DNA of 42,187 bases from Bacteroidetes bacterium HGW-Bacteroidetes-17 (GCA_002840985.1 PHDM01000013.1:1-42187), one strand, 5' to 3'; positions 16,195-25,245 are shown, counted from the first letter of the stretch. Program-made: numbers and translations. The notes: generated from the letters alone by a model not told the origin.

Positions 16195-17346
16195 ATGAAA
16201 ATAGGTATTGAAGGTCAACGACTTTTTCGTGTTAAAAAACACGGAATGGACATGGTAGCGCTGGAGCTCATCAACTATTTACAAGAAATCGATCATATAA
16301 ATGAATATGTGGTATTTGTAAAACCTGATGAGGATAAGCATTGTTTAAAGCAAACAAAAAACTTTAAAATCGTTGAATTAACCGGTGGCCCCTATCCTGC
16401 CTGGGAACAATTTGCATTACCAAAAGCGGCACGGGCAGAAGGTTGCGACATATTACATTGTACCAGTAACACAGCTCCAATCAACACAAAAATACCTTTG
16501 ATTATCACTTTGCACGACATCATCTATATGGAAAGCATAGCTATTTTCAAAAAGGGAGGAACCTGGTATCAAAAAATCGGGAATATGTATCGCCGATATG
16601 TGGTACCTAAAAACATTAAAAAGAGTAAAAAAATCATCACGGTTTCAAAATTTGAACGTGATAGGATTAAAGGTTTTTTCGGTCATTCAAAAGATGATAA
16701 CCGGCTTGTTGCCATTTATAACGGAGTGAGCGAACATTTTCGACAAATCGATGATAAACAAGAATTGGCCCGGGTTAGAGCTTTATATAATTTACCTGAT
16801 AAATTTATTTTTTTCCTTGGAAATACCGATCCTAAAAAAAATACGCCAAATGTATTGAAGGCTTTTTCTGATTTCATCAAAACTTCTGATGAAAAAATTC
16901 CTTTACTCATGTTGGATTTTGGAGCAGGCTATCTTGAAAAAATTCTTGCGGATATTGGTCATACAGAGCTGATGCAGCATATCAAACTCACCGGATATAT
17001 CAAAAATACCGATTTACCTGCCATCTATAATTTATGTGAGCTATTTCTTTATCCTTCGATGAGGGAAAGCTTTGGGATCCCTATTCTGGAAGCAATGAAA
17101 AGCGGGGCTCCCGTAATAACTTCCAACACCTCTTCAATGCCCGAAATTTCAGGAGGTAATGCCTATATTGTTGACCCAACTAAACCTGAAGAAATCACTA
17201 AAGGAATTCACAAAATACTCTCTGATAAAAATTACAGGGATGAACTTGTACAAAAAGGCCTGAAACAAGCTGGAAAATTCTCCTGGAGAACAATGGCTGA
17301 AGAAGTACTCGAATTATATAAAGAGGTTTATAAACAAACACATTAA
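16195..17346 (+). CDS. Family 4 glycosyltransferase (GT-B fold)
   Basis: This 383-residue GT4 enzyme is soluble or peripheral. The N-terminal Rossmann half begins MKIGIEGQRLFRVKKHGMDM and contains ITLHDIIY near 104 and KIITVSKFERDRI near 146. The C-terminal half binds the nucleotide sugar: IFFLGNTDPKKNTPNVLKAF near 205, LTGYIKNTDLPAIYN near 265, and the EX7E motif Glu291 to Glu299 in ESFGIPILEAMKSGAPVITS. This is the retaining GT4 signature shared by mannosyl-, galactosyl- and glucosyl-transferases of EPS loci. Donor unknown. It sits 19 bases after the previous gene and 25 before the next. Confidence 0.88.
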   Translation: MKIGIEGQRLFRVKKHGMDMVALELINYLQEIDHINEYVVFVKPDEDKHCLKQTKNFKIVELTGGPYPAWEQFALPKAARAEGCDILHCTSNTAPINTKIPLIITLHDIIYMESIAIFKKGGTWYQKIGNMYRRYVVPKNIKKSKKIITVSKFERDRIKGFFGHSKDDNRLVAIYNGVSEHFRQIDDKQELARVRALYNLPDKFIFFLGNTDPKKNTPNVLKAFSDFIKTSDEKIPLLMLDFGAGYLEKILADIGHTELMQHIKLTGYIKNTDLPAIYNLCELFLYPSMRESFGIPILEAMKSGAPVITSNTSSMPEISGGNAYIVDPTKPEEITKGIHKILSDKNYRDELVQKGLKQAGKFSWRTMAEEVLELYKEVYKQTH

Positions 17347-17371
17347 TTCTTTCATCAAAACAACTGCACCT

Positions 17372-18589
17372 ATGATAAAAGATCGTGATATAATAGTTTA
17401 TGGTTTACAACCTTTCGACCTGGGAATTGCAAGCACCTGTAAATACACGGCACTGGAAATGTCAAAAAACAATAGGGTTCTTTATGTAAATTCGCCGCTC
17501 CAACGAAGCTTTGCAATGTTTCATAAGGATTTGCCCGAAGTTCAAAAAAGGATTAAAATATTAAAGGGTGAAGCTCCTGATCTGGAACAAATCAACGAAA
17601 ATATGTGGACCTTGTATCCAAGGACGATGGCTGAATCGATCAATTGGATAAAATCTGTATCCATCTTTAATTTCTTTAATAAAATAAACGATAAAAGATT
17701 TGCTCGAAAAATAAAGGAAACTGCCGATAAACTAGGGTTTAAAAACTACTTGCTGTTTAACGATAATTCGATGATTACCGGTTTTTATTTAAAAGAATTA
17801 TTAAAACCCGATGTATTTATTTATTTACTAAGAGATGCTGTAATCTTGGTTCCTTACCATGCCTATCATGGAAGTCGTTTACAACCACAAATTATTGCCA
17901 AAGCTGATATCACGGTCACCAATTCTGATTATTTTGCAGAATACGCACGACAAACCAATCCCAACTCTTATATGATTGGCCAGGGTTGCGATTTAAGCAG
18001 ATACAATGATGATGATGGAAAATTAGAAATTCCTGGAGACCTAAAAGGGATTAAAAAGCCCATTATTGGTTATGTCGGATTCCTTACAGAAATCAGACTT
18101 GATATTGAGGTATTGGTTCACATAGCTGAGCACAGACCTGATTGGAATCTGGTATTAGTTGGACCCGAAGATGAAGCATTCCAAAAAAGTAAATTGCATC
18201 AATTATCAAATGTTATTTTCTTGGGAAGAAAGGATCCGAGTGAACTCGCTGCCTATATTAAAGGTTTTGATGTGGCTTTAAATCCTCAAATAGTGAATCC
18301 GATTACCGATATCAATTATCCTCTTAAAATCGATGAATATCTGGCTATGGGAAAACCAACAGTGGCTACCAAAACCACGTTCATGGCCTATTTTAAAGAC
18401 ATTACTTATTTACCATCAACAAAAGATGAATATGTGATCGAAATTGATAAGGCTTTAAAAGAAGATTCGCCAGAGCTGGCAAAAAAAAGAATTGCAGTAG
18501 CATCAAGCCATTCATGGGGTAATTTTGTCGATAAAATCTATAATCATATCAACGACCTATATAAAAAGAGACAACAAAACAACCATTAA
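17372..18589 (+). CDS. GT-B glycosyltransferase, TuaH/GT1-like (tandem pair 3, copy A)
   Basis: This 405-residue glycosyltransferase of the TuaH-like group begins MIKDRDIIVYGLQPFD and has NNRVLYVNSPLQRSF near residue 34. A middle block around IGQGCDLSRY contains the hinge. The C-terminal nucleotide-sugar domain has KPIIGYVGFL, VLVGPEDEAF and a KIDEYLAMGKPTVATKT segment that takes the place of the classical EX7E region. No membrane segment is evident. Its TAA overlaps the ATG of the next gene by one base (TAATG), suggesting coupled translation. Donor unknown. Confidence 0.83.
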   Translation: MIKDRDIIVYGLQPFDLGIASTCKYTALEMSKNNRVLYVNSPLQRSFAMFHKDLPEVQKRIKILKGEAPDLEQINENMWTLYPRTMAESINWIKSVSIFNFFNKINDKRFARKIKETADKLGFKNYLLFNDNSMITGFYLKELLKPDVFIYLLRDAVILVPYHAYHGSRLQPQIIAKADITVTNSDYFAEYARQTNPNSYMIGQGCDLSRYNDDDGKLEIPGDLKGIKKPIIGYVGFLTEIRLDIEVLVHIAEHRPDWNLVLVGPEDEAFQKSKLHQLSNVIFLGRKDPSELAAYIKGFDVALNPQIVNPITDINYPLKIDEYLAMGKPTVATKTTFMAYFKDITYLPSTKDEYVIEIDKALKEDSPELAKKRIAVASSHSWGNFVDKIYNHINDLYKKRQQNNH

Positions 18590-19788
18590 TGATAAAAGGG
18601 AAAGACATCATCGTACATGGATTGCAAAGCCTTGATTCTCCGATCGGGAGTAACTGCGTGAATCTTGCCTATGAGTTCGCTAAGAACAATAGGGTACTTT
18701 ATGTCAATTATCCACTTGATAGGCTTACCAGTATTCGACATCGATCAGATGACCTAGTCAAAAAACGATTGAACATCATAAAAGGCAAGGAAAATGGATT
18801 GGTTAGAATTAATGATTCGATGTGGAATTTGTTTCCGGATGTTATACTTGAATCAATAAACCAAATTACCTACAGACCACTTTTTACTTTTCTAAATAAT
18901 TTAAATAATAAGAAATACGCCAAATCGGTAGCTCAAACTATACGAAAACTTGAATTTAAAGATTATATCATTTTTAACGATAGTGATTTCACGCGGGCTT
19001 TAAACTTTAAAGATATTTTAAAACCTAAAGTCAGTGTTTACTATACCCGTGACAATATGCGGGCAACAGACTACTTCCGTAAGCATGGCGCAAGATTTGA
19101 AGATGCTTTAATGCAAAAATCTGATTTGGTTGTTGCAAACTCGGTTTATCTTCAGAAAATAGCAAAAAAAGTTAATCCGCATTCTTATTATGTAGGTCAG
19201 GGATGTGATCTGACTCTATTCAATCCTAATACTGTAAAAGAAATTCCTTCTGAATTAAATGATATTAAAGTACCAATAATTGGCTATATTGGTGCATTGA
19301 AGAGTTCAAGACTTGATATAAAAACAATAACATATATCGCAAAGGCAAAGCCAGACTGGAGCATCGTTTTAATTGGCCCTGAAGATGAGCAATTCAAGCA
19401 CAGCGATTTACATCATCTAAAGAATGTTCATTTCATGGGTCCAAAACCAATAGATCAATTACCAAATTATTTGCTTTCATTTGATGTAGCATTCAATCCA
19501 CAGGCTGTAAACCCCTTAACCATTGGGAATTATCCCCGTAAAATTGATGAATATCTGGCAATGGGAAAAGCTGTGATAGCGACAAAAACTGAAACCATGG
19601 AAGTTTTCAAGGATTATTGTTATTTGGCATCCGGTAATGAAGAATATGTGCAACTTATCGAAAAGGCAATCGTTGAAAATAGCAAAGAAAAAGCAGAAGC
19701 AAGAATCAATTTCGCAAAATCGCACAGTTGGGAAAATAATGTGAATGAAATTTATAAATCCATATTAAAAGTTGCACCAAACATTTAA
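18589..19788 (+). CDS. GT-B glycosyltransferase, TuaH/GT1-like (tandem pair 3, copy B)
   Basis: This 399-residue paralogue of the preceding gene has matching blocks: MIKGKDIIVHGLQSLDSP, NNRVLYVNYPLDR, YVGQGCDLTLF, IIGYIGAL, VLIGPEDEQF and KIDEYLAMGKAVIATKT. Over the GYVGFL-to-EDEAF stretch, 21 of 38 residues are the same. Both keep the conserved glycine loop and the KIDEYLAMGK block, so both are probably active. The start overlaps the previous stop. The acyltransferase gene begins two bases after its stop. Confidence 0.83.
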   Translation: MIKGKDIIVHGLQSLDSPIGSNCVNLAYEFAKNNRVLYVNYPLDRLTSIRHRSDDLVKKRLNIIKGKENGLVRINDSMWNLFPDVILESINQITYRPLFTFLNNLNNKKYAKSVAQTIRKLEFKDYIIFNDSDFTRALNFKDILKPKVSVYYTRDNMRATDYFRKHGARFEDALMQKSDLVVANSVYLQKIAKKVNPHSYYVGQGCDLTLFNPNTVKEIPSELNDIKVPIIGYIGALKSSRLDIKTITYIAKAKPDWSIVLIGPEDEQFKHSDLHHLKNVHFMGPKPIDQLPNYLLSFDVAFNPQAVNPLTIGNYPRKIDEYLAMGKAVIATKTETMEVFKDYCYLASGNEEYVQLIEKAIVENSKEKAEARINFAKSHSWENNVNEIYKSILKVAPNI

Positions 19789-19790
19789 TA

Positions 19791-20408
19791 ATGATGGGAT
19801 TAAAAGAAAAAATAAAAGCAAGCCCGAAACTCAAAAAATTAACCATTTGGGCTTTAACACCGAAGAATCAGCCCAGGCCAAGATTATGGGTCAAACTTTT
19901 TGTGAACCCGATGGTACACAAAAAAGGTAAAGGTTCGCGTATCCGAAGGAGAACCCGGATCGATGTTCTGCCCTGGAACAATTTTAGTTTAGGCGAATAT
20001 TCAACCATCGAGGATTTTACAACCATTAACAACGGTGTAGGTGATGTGATTATTGGCGACCGAACCAGAATAGGTTTAGGGAATACATTTATCGGTCCGA
20101 TAAAAGTCGGTAACGATATCATGTTTGCACAAAATATTGTTATGTCAGGCTTAAATCACGGTTATGAAGACATTAACTTGTCAATCCATGATCAGCCTGT
20201 TACGACAGCTCAAATCACCATTGAAGATGAAGCATGGATCGGGGCCAATTCTGTTATTGTGGCCGGTATCACCGTTGGTAAGCACTCCATTGTTGCAGCA
20301 GGTAGTGTGGTAACCAAAAATGTTCCACCATACTCCGTTGTTGCCGGCAATCCGGCTAAATTATTAAAACAATATAATCCTGAAACACAAACCTGGGAAA
20401 GGGTTTAA
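19791..20408 (+). CDS. Left-handed beta-helix acyltransferase (CatB/WcaF type)
   Basis: This 205-residue acyltransferase is built of hexapeptide repeats, with turns such as FSLGEYSTIEDF, VIIGDRTRIGLGNTFIG, ITIEDEAWIGANSVIVAG and ITVGKHSIVAAGSVVTKNV. A loop with NHGYED at about residues 122-127 supplies the probable catalytic His, as in CatB-like and maltose-acetyltransferase-like enzymes. The VVAGNPAKLL C-terminus is diagnostic. The basic N-terminus (KGKGSRIRRRTR) may bind membrane or polymer. It probably O-acetylates a sugar of the repeat unit using acetyl-CoA. Two ATGs in a row (19791, 19794) make the exact start uncertain by one residue. Confidence 0.87.
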   Translation: MMGLKEKIKASPKLKKLTIWALTPKNQPRPRLWVKLFVNPMVHKKGKGSRIRRRTRIDVLPWNNFSLGEYSTIEDFTTINNGVGDVIIGDRTRIGLGNTFIGPIKVGNDIMFAQNIVMSGLNHGYEDINLSIHDQPVTTAQITIEDEAWIGANSVIVAGITVGKHSIVAAGSVVTKNVPPYSVVAGNPAKLLKQYNPETQTWERV

Positions 20409-20415
20409 GCTAACA

Positions 20416-21222
20416 ATGAATTCGTTTGCTAAATTATCATATCTAAACATCTTCAGAAAGTTCTTTATTTTCTTGAAATATCTTTCAGATAATTTATCAA
20501 ATGGTGAATTCCGCTTGGCTTGGATCAGCTTTAAATACTTAGTTGTAAAGAAATCCAATTCAACTGACATGGTCATTAAAACGAATAACGGGTTATTTCA
20601 TATTCGAAAAAACACAATCGATTTTAAATTGGCGAACAGTGCTTATGAATATTTGGTTCTTGAAAAGTTCAGAATCCTGTTGCCTTCGTATGATCTTTTT
20701 ATTGATGTTGGAGCTAATATTGGAACATACAGTATTATTGCAGCAAAAAGCAGAGTGAAATGTATTGCCTTTGAACCGGTTTTTACCAATTATATTTCTT
20801 TGAAAAAAAACATACAATTAAATCATTTGGAAGAATTTATCGAACCGGTGATGATTGGTTTGGCAGAAAAAGCCTCGAATACAAAATTTAACTATGATTC
20901 ATTGAAACCAGGGGCATCAAGTATTCATCCAATCAAGAGAACATCTGAAATTCTCGACATTGAATTAAAGGTATTTGATGAGTTGAATTATGTATCGAAT
21001 GAAACAGATAAAATATTGATTAAAATTGATGTGGAAGGAATGGAACTAAATGTTTTGGCAGGAATGGAAAAGCTTCTAGGTAATAAAAAAGACATTTGTC
21101 TGATTATTGAGACAAAACATTCAGGTGATACAGAAATTAAGAATATGTTAAATCAATTTGGGGATTTCAGGTTTGAAAGTATCGATGAATTTAATATGTT
21201 AGCTACAAAATCAAATAACTAA
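20416..21222 (+). CDS. FkbM-family SAM-dependent methyltransferase (second copy)
   Basis: This 268-residue FkbM methyltransferase has the SAM loop LFIDVGANIGTYSIIAA near residues 95-111, CIAFEPVFTNYISLKKN after it, and ILIKIDVEGMELNVLAGM near residue 197. It differs clearly from the first FkbM protein (10244) outside these motifs, so it probably methylates another position or sugar. It starts 8 bases after the acyltransferase gene and ends 11 before the membrane glycosyltransferase, within one tight run of modification and transfer genes. Confidence 0.87.
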   Translation: MNSFAKLSYLNIFRKFFIFLKYLSDNLSNGEFRLAWISFKYLVVKKSNSTDMVIKTNNGLFHIRKNTIDFKLANSAYEYLVLEKFRILLPSYDLFIDVGANIGTYSIIAAKSRVKCIAFEPVFTNYISLKKNIQLNHLEEFIEPVMIGLAEKASNTKFNYDSLKPGASSIHPIKRTSEILDIELKVFDELNYVSNETDKILIKIDVEGMELNVLAGMEKLLGNKKDICLIIETKHSGDTEIKNMLNQFGDFRFESIDEFNMLATKSNN

Positions 21223-21232
21223 TTAAAAAGCC

Positions 21233-22429
21233 ATGATGACATTAAAAATACTCTTTTGGATTTCGCTGTTTATCGTATTTTATGCCTATATCGGCTATGG
21301 GATTTTACTTTATTTTATGATTAAAATAAAGCGGATTTTTAAATTAGGAAGAAAACAGATATTTAACCCCAATTATGAACCGGAAGTCACTCTGTTCGTA
21401 GCAGCATATAATGAAAAGGATTATGTAGATGCAAAAGTTAAAAATTCGTATGAGCTGGACTATCCACATCAGAAAGTTAGACAAGTCTGGGTAACAGACG
21501 GTTCGGATGATGGAACTCCCGACATTTTAAGAAAGTACGCGGATAAAGGAGTTGAAGTGTATCATGAAGATGAAAGAGGTGGAAAAATTGGAGCAATGAA
21601 CCGTGGAATAAAGTTTGTCAAATCGCCAATTGTTATTTTTTCAGACGGAAATACCATGTTGGGCAAAGAATCCATTCGGCGAATTGTAAATTTGTTCAGT
21701 GATCCCAAAGTGGGCTGCGTTTCAGGCGAAAAAAGAATTTTCCAGAAAGACAAAGACACTGCTGCCGGAACAGAAGGCATTTATTGGAAATATGAATCAT
21801 TATTAAAAAAATGGGATGCCGAATTATATTCAGTAGTCGGAGCAGCCGGTGAATTATTTGCAATACGCACAGAACTATTCCAACACGTTGAAAAAGACAC
21901 TTTGCTCGATGATATGATTATTTCGCTTCGGGTGGCAATGCAGGGATATACCATTCAATACGACCCTGAAGCATATGCCATTGAAACAGCATCGGCCAAT
22001 GTTAAAGAGGAACTAAAACGAAAAATCAGAATTTCTGCAGGCGGCCTGCAATCAATCATCAGGCTGAAAAGCTTGTTAAATGTTTTTAAATACGGATTAC
22101 TGTCATTTCAGTTTATTTCTCACAGGGTACTACGATGGACCCTTGCCCCGCTTTCCTTACCAATCTTATTAATTTTAAATGCAATTATTATTTTTCAAAG
22201 TGGATTGTTTGATTTCAACCGGTTATTTACCTGGCTTTTTTGGGCACAAGCATTTTTCTACGTCACCGCATTGCTTGGTTGGTATTTGGAAAATAAAAAA
22301 ATCAAGATTAAAATATTTTTTATCCCATATTATTTCTTTATTATGAATCTTTCGGTGTTCCTTGGTTTCAAAAGATTTCTTAAAGGACAGCAATCGGTTA
22401 ATTGGGAACGCGCAAAACGCGGAAAGTAA
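21233..22429 (+). CDS. Membrane GT2 glycosyltransferase, BcsA/IcaA-like fold
   Basis: This 398-residue membrane glycosyltransferase has one N-terminal helix (about 5-30), a GT-A domain (VTLFVAAYNEKDYVD at about 56; VWVTDGSDDGTPDIL; RGGKIGAMNRGI), Asp-Gly-Asn (FSDGNTM) where DxD is usual, DDMIISLRVAM as acceptor-base region, and KRKIRISAGG in place of QxxRW. Four or so C-terminal helices follow (about 300-385). The DxN variant is common in this EPS-associated subgroup. The C-terminus is basic. It is the last glycosyltransferase of the run; a 184-base gap with an AT-rich inverted repeat follows. MM at the start leaves one residue of ambiguity. Confidence 0.85.
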   Translation: MMTLKILFWISLFIVFYAYIGYGILLYFMIKIKRIFKLGRKQIFNPNYEPEVTLFVAAYNEKDYVDAKVKNSYELDYPHQKVRQVWVTDGSDDGTPDILRKYADKGVEVYHEDERGGKIGAMNRGIKFVKSPIVIFSDGNTMLGKESIRRIVNLFSDPKVGCVSGEKRIFQKDKDTAAGTEGIYWKYESLLKKWDAELYSVVGAAGELFAIRTELFQHVEKDTLLDDMIISLRVAMQGYTIQYDPEAYAIETASANVKEELKRKIRISAGGLQSIIRLKSLLNVFKYGLLSFQFISHRVLRWTLAPLSLPILLILNAIIIFQSGLFDFNRLFTWLFWAQAFFYVTALLGWYLENKKIKIKIFFIPYYFFIMNLSVFLGFKRFLKGQQSVNWERAKRGK

Positions 22430-22465
22430 TTTTTGGGAGATTGGAGTTTTATCATCAAATAAAGA

Positions 22466-22482
22466 ATTAATTCTGAATTAAT
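22466..22482. repeat. Perfect 8-bp inverted repeat, AT-rich, between the glycosyltransferase run and the beta-helix gene
   Basis: ATTAATTC, a single T, then GAATTAAT form a perfect palindromic pair centred on 22474. The strand is AT-only apart from one G/C pair and is followed by ATTTTCC, so it is a poor terminator. It could be an operator for the gene at 22614. A TACTTTTA sequence at 22535-22542 resembles a -7 box. Confidence 0.35.
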
Positions 22483-22613
22483 ATTTTCCTTACCACTAAG
22501 AGATTTACCTATAATTATAGGTTTTAGAATTCATTACTTTTACTTCAAAGTCCTTAAATCTTGAAACTTTCATCGGTTAAAAGAGTTAAGAAAGAATCTG
22601 AGATCTAGTAATT

Positions 22614-24311
22614 ATGAGAGATATTAATCAATCAAAGATTATTTATTTACGTTTTTATATCTTTTTATCTCTGATTTTTAGTTTGAGCATTTCCTTATTT
22701 GGGCAATCCAATAATCATTTAATAAGCAGAACAACCACCGTTATTGATGGTGGAACCTATGCACCGGGTGATACAATTTTCTTACTAACAGGACCAGGTG
22801 GACTAGAAGGAGAAGGTGAATATTTTTTGTTCAGAAATATACATGGAACAAGCAGTAAACCAATAGTTATCATCAATTCAGGTGGGCAGGTTAAAATTAT
22901 TACCTCGCATAACTATGGAATTAAATTTCAAAACTGTTCATACATAAAAATGAGCGGTGCTGGTCATTCAAGTTTTAAATATGGTATCAAGGTTTCGCAT
23001 GTTGAAAATGGAGCAGGATTAAGCATCGACAATTTAAGCACGGATGTAGAGCTTGAAAATCTGGAAATTTCTAATACTCCGATTGCGGGGATAGTTGCCA
23101 AAACAGAACCCAGCTGCGATCTTACATCAGTTCGTGGCAATTTTACCATGTACAATATTAAAATTCATGATTGCTATTTGCATGATATCGGCACCGAAGG
23201 TTTTTATATTGGAAGTTCAAAATACACAGGGCAAGCAATTGTAGGTTGCGATACATTATTACCTCATGTAATCGAAGGGGTTCAGATATACAACAACATT
23301 GTTGAAAACACCGGATGGGATGGGATTCAGGTTAGTTCGACTACAAAAAATTGTGCCATATATAATAATATAATCAGAAATGATAGTTATAAAGAAACGC
23401 AGTTTCAAATGAGTGGTATTTTGATTGGAGGAGGCAGTAGTTGTGATTGTTATAATAATATGATATTCGACGGAAAGGGAGATGGTATCGATATTTTAGG
23501 ATTCGGCAATCATAAAATTTATAATAATTTAATAGTAAGAGCTGGAAAATCATATCAACCAAGCATCCCTCCAACCAATCCAGATTATCAAAAACACGGA
23601 ATTTGGGTTGGACATGTTGATACTAAAGCCAATTCTGAGTTTTTAATTTATAATAATACTATTGTCAGCCCTAAAACTTATGGATTAAAGTTGACAAATA
23701 CCCAAATAGGCAACTATATCATTAAAAACAATATTATAGTTGATCCGGGTGCTTTTAGTGTTTTGGGAGAAAGTTCCTTTATGAATCTTATTAGTGATGA
23801 AATCCGTTATCAATCAGCTAACAATCTGTTTAAAAGCCAAATTTCCGATATTCAATTTCAAAATTCCATTGCAAATAATTTCGATTTAAAAAATACATCT
23901 CCTGCCGTAAATACCGGACAAAATCTATCTTCTTATAATCTGACTTTTGATATTCTCAATAGGCCAAGGCCATATGGTAGCGGTTATGACATTGGGGCCT
24001 ATGAATGTCAGGAATCCATCAATGGAATAGGAGATAACGTAATTGATGGTCCCATCTCAATATTACAAAAAGTTGCACCTAACCCTGTAAACTCATCGGC
24101 AGCCATTCAATACGATTTACCAAAACCTATGCAAGTGAATTTATATGTAGTGGATGAATTAGGTCGGGTAATTAAGAAACTTGTTGATGAATATCAGCCA
24201 ACAAATACATATCAAATCAATATCAATAAAGAAATGTTCAATACAGGTCTTTATTTTTTAATTCTTGATTGTGATTTGGGAAGATTCACTGAAAAATTTA
24301 TAATTATTTAA
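22614..24311 (+). CDS. Secreted parallel beta-helix protein with type IX secretion C-terminal signal
   Basis: This 565-residue exported protein has a signal peptide in about residues 8-31 (hydrophobic IIYLRFYIFLSLIFSLSISL, ending near FGQS). The body (about 40-470) has right-handed beta-helix repeats, shown by recurring IYNNIVENTGWDGIQV, IYNNIIRN, CYNNMIFDGKGDGIDILG and IYNNTIVSPKTYGLKL segments. The last 80 residues form a type A T9SS domain: VAPNPVNSSAAIQYDLPKP, VDELGRVIKKLV, MFNTGLYFLILD, ending KFIII. Beta-helix proteins in EPS loci are often polysaccharide lyases, hydrolases or epimerases, but no catalytic set can be named here. It is probably surface-attached and may trim or modify the polymer made by this locus (inference). 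Confidence 0.85.
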   Translation: MRDINQSKIIYLRFYIFLSLIFSLSISLFGQSNNHLISRTTTVIDGGTYAPGDTIFLLTGPGGLEGEGEYFLFRNIHGTSSKPIVIINSGGQVKIITSHNYGIKFQNCSYIKMSGAGHSSFKYGIKVSHVENGAGLSIDNLSTDVELENLEISNTPIAGIVAKTEPSCDLTSVRGNFTMYNIKIHDCYLHDIGTEGFYIGSSKYTGQAIVGCDTLLPHVIEGVQIYNNIVENTGWDGIQVSSTTKNCAIYNNIIRNDSYKETQFQMSGILIGGGSSCDCYNNMIFDGKGDGIDILGFGNHKIYNNLIVRAGKSYQPSIPPTNPDYQKHGIWVGHVDTKANSEFLIYNNTIVSPKTYGLKLTNTQIGNYIIKNNIIVDPGAFSVLGESSFMNLISDEIRYQSANNLFKSQISDIQFQNSIANNFDLKNTSPAVNTGQNLSSYNLTFDILNRPRPYGSGYDIGAYECQESINGIGDNVIDGPISILQKVAPNPVNSSAAIQYDLPKPMQVNLYVVDELGRVIKKLVDEYQPTNTYQININKEMFNTGLYFLILDCDLGRFTEKFIII

Positions 24312-24435
24312 TTGATGAACATTAATGATCAGGCAGAAAGGTTAAAAACCTGTAAGTTAAAACTTAATAAATAAATATCAATTTGTATATTCGTTTAGAA
24401 AACATTTACGATTTATGTCAGAAAATAGATAATTC

Positions 24436-25245
24436 ATGAAATCAGCAATAAAAAAATACATTCCTTATGCTTTAGGCAAAAAACTTCGTGGTAGCTGGCA
24501 AATTGCACAATCTACTTTCTACGTTGGAAATAAATACTACTGTCCTTTTTGCAAGAGTAAGCATCGCAAGCTGTTACCAGGCGGATTTGACCATCCGGTA
24601 ATAAAAGAAAAAAAAATTATTGGGGCCGGAAGAAGGAATAATTGTATTTGTCCACGATGCTATTCAACCGATAGAGATCGATTGATTTATATATATTTAA
24701 CTCATTTTACAAATATTAGTACCGAACACAGTAAAATGTTGCATGTTGCCCCATCAGGAAGTTTAAAAGCCCTGTTAAGTACAATGCCCAACCTTGAATA
24801 TCAGGAAGGGATTAAGCACCATGAAGGTTTTTACTATTCAAAAGATATATCCATCATTGATATTCGAAAGCTTGACATTGAAGATAACACCTTCAATATT
24901 ATATTTTGCAACCATGTTCTTGAACATATTCCTGAAGATATGCAAGCAATGAAAGAATTATATCGTGTACTTAAACCTGGAGGATGGGCCCTTTTGCAAG
25001 TACCTATTTCAAGAGTATTAAAAGAAACCTATGAAGACTTTTCAGTTACCGGAGAGAAAGAAAGGGAAGAGCATTTTGGACAATTTGACCATGTTAGAAT
25101 TTATGGTTCTGATTATCCAAAACGGCTTGAAGCGGCCGGTTTTACTGTTGAACAGATAAATCCAAGCATTGGTTGGGAAATTCCTGATATTGAAAAATAT
25201 GCGATAAATACTGAAGAAACCTTATACATCGCTCATAAAAAATAG
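24436..25245 (+). CDS. Methyltransferase with N-terminal zinc-ribbon-like Cys motif
   Basis: This 269-residue protein is a class I SAM methyltransferase (IIFCNHVLEHIPEDMQAMKE, then LYRVLKPGGWALLQVP, in the second half) preceded by a Cys-rich module: Cys36-x2-Cys39 (YYCPFCKSK) and Cys72-x2-Cys75 (CICPRCYSTDRDRL, with an extra Cys70), a likely zinc ribbon. SRVLKETYED and GQFDHVRIYGSDYPKRL are consistent with the methyltransferase group found in capsule and LPS loci. The SAM loop is atypical (LHVAPSGSLKALL in place of DxGxGxG). The substrate is unknown. It lies 124 bases after the beta-helix gene and 6 before the kinase. Confidence 0.8.
   Translation: MKSAIKKYIPYALGKKLRGSWQIAQSTFYVGNKYYCPFCKSKHRKLLPGGFDHPVIKEKKIIGAGRRNNCICPRCYSTDRDRLIYIYLTHFTNISTEHSKMLHVAPSGSLKALLSTMPNLEYQEGIKHHEGFYYSKDISIIDIRKLDIEDNTFNIIFCNHVLEHIPEDMQAMKELYRVLKPGGWALLQVPISRVLKETYEDFSVTGEKEREEHFGQFDHVRIYGSDYPKRLEAAGFTVEQINPSIGWEIPDIEKYAINTEETLYIAHKK

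Noticed and set aside
24339-24365. Two short hairpins (AGGTT/AACCT and AAGTT/AACTT) after the beta-helix gene
   Set aside because: Stems of five pairs with two- or three-base loops and no T run; not a convincing terminator in AT-rich DNA.
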